Made by a program: the position numbers and the translations under genes
Shown here: positions 63,889 to 64,000 of the stretch, one piece after another
Position numbering within the stretch: position 1 is the first letter of the stretch
How the letters are laid out: each line of letters starts with the position of its first letter
The notes under the pieces: generated by a model
What the model saw: only the letters and a program-made list of their open reading frames with translations
Told to the model about the DNA's origin: nothing
The model's database searches: none
Assembly (NCBI RefSeq): GCF_000816845.1
Contig: NZ_CP006880.1
Coordinates: 1,364,001 to 1,428,000 of the forward strand
DNA: 64,000 bases
Source: Rhizobium gallicum bv. gallicum R602sp
Lineage (GTDB): Bacteria > Pseudomonadota > Alphaproteobacteria > Rhizobiales > Rhizobiaceae
Direction: 5' to 3'

Positions 63889-64000
63889 TCAATGATCGAG
63901 CTGAAACCTTTCAGCCTGGAACAGACCACCAATCGCGCGGACCAGGATTTTCAAATCGCCCAAAAAACTCCACTGCGCGGCGTAGGAAGCTGCCGCCATT
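63889..64000 (-). CDS. C-terminal end of a bacterial sugar transferase (partial)
   Basis: The last 37 codons before a TGA at 63889 read MAAASYAAQWSFLGDLKILV and RAIGGLFQAERFQLDH. YxxxWSxxxDLKIL near the C-terminus is the typical end of ExoY/WbaP-type undecaprenyl-phosphate sugar transferases (compare WSFVGDVWIILKT in the exoY of this window). The gene continues beyond the window edge. The methionine at the start of the visible part is internal in this reading. Confidence 0.5.
   Translation of the reverse strand, partial: MAAASYAAQWSFLGDLKILVRAIGGLFQAERFQLDH

Overview
The window looks like chromosomal or chromid DNA of a member of the Rhizobiaceae (Rhizobium or a close relative). The evidence is the thiCOSGE operon behind a TPP riboswitch, several ABC uptake operons each with its own regulator, small rhizobial stress proteins behind GGAAC-N17-GTT promoters, and an exo-type exopolysaccharide (EPS) cluster with ExoK/L/A/P/Y/F/Q-like proteins. 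I saw no rRNA, tRNA or CRISPR array. Mobile DNA is limited to one decayed IS630-type fragment.

Layout. 1-729: C-terminal part of a dihydrolipoamide dehydrogenase. 978-5978 (minus): a truncated vapC-like remnant, then the thiamine operon thiC-thiO-thiS-thiG-thiE and its riboswitch. 6046-8410 (minus): GntR regulator, kduI and kduD for uronate catabolism. 8599-17586: a sugar locus, with a DUF5054 (GH38-like) hydrolase and a LacI repressor on the minus strand, and a sugar ABC transporter plus a PHP-type metallohydrolase on the plus strand. Two GAANNCGNNTTC operators lie between the two arms. 17748-26337: a FadR-type regulator followed by a peptide ABC transporter, gamma-glutamyltransferase, a DUF1028 protein and a fused double ATPase, probably for gamma-glutamyl peptides. 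26462-34242: mostly small stress-type genes with four GGAAC-N17-GTT promoter-like sites, a YghA-like SDR, and a GH13 enzyme coupled to a flavin-dependent oxidoreductase.

34404-61483 is devoted to surface polysaccharide. It opens with a minus-strand pair (SAF-domain oxidoreductase, RmlC-like epimerase), an OafA-type acyltransferase and a PPP phosphatase. A plus-strand cassette follows: aminotransferase, zinc-finger C-methyltransferase, DUF4910 protein and SDR. Then come exoK-exoL-exoA, a 40-codon exoM stump, exoP, an extended SDR, rfbF, exoY, exoF, exoQ, GT2, GT8 and a Wzx flippase. The combination suggests a succinoglycan-like assembly machine that builds a repeat unit with an unusual, probably CDP-activated and C-methylated, sugar. 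No 4,6-dehydratase for that sugar was found in the window.

The right end (61565-64000) holds a tiny membrane protein, a GNAT acetyltransferase, an unrecognised 309-residue protein and the last codons of what looks like another sugar transferase.

The most notable observations are the four stress-sigma promoter-like sites within 2 kb, the exoM stump overlapped by ATGA at both ends, the incomplete CDP-sugar/C-methyl pathway around a DUF4910 gene, a GH13 enzyme lacking the conserved region IV histidine, and a DUF982 gene broken in a 7-T tract.
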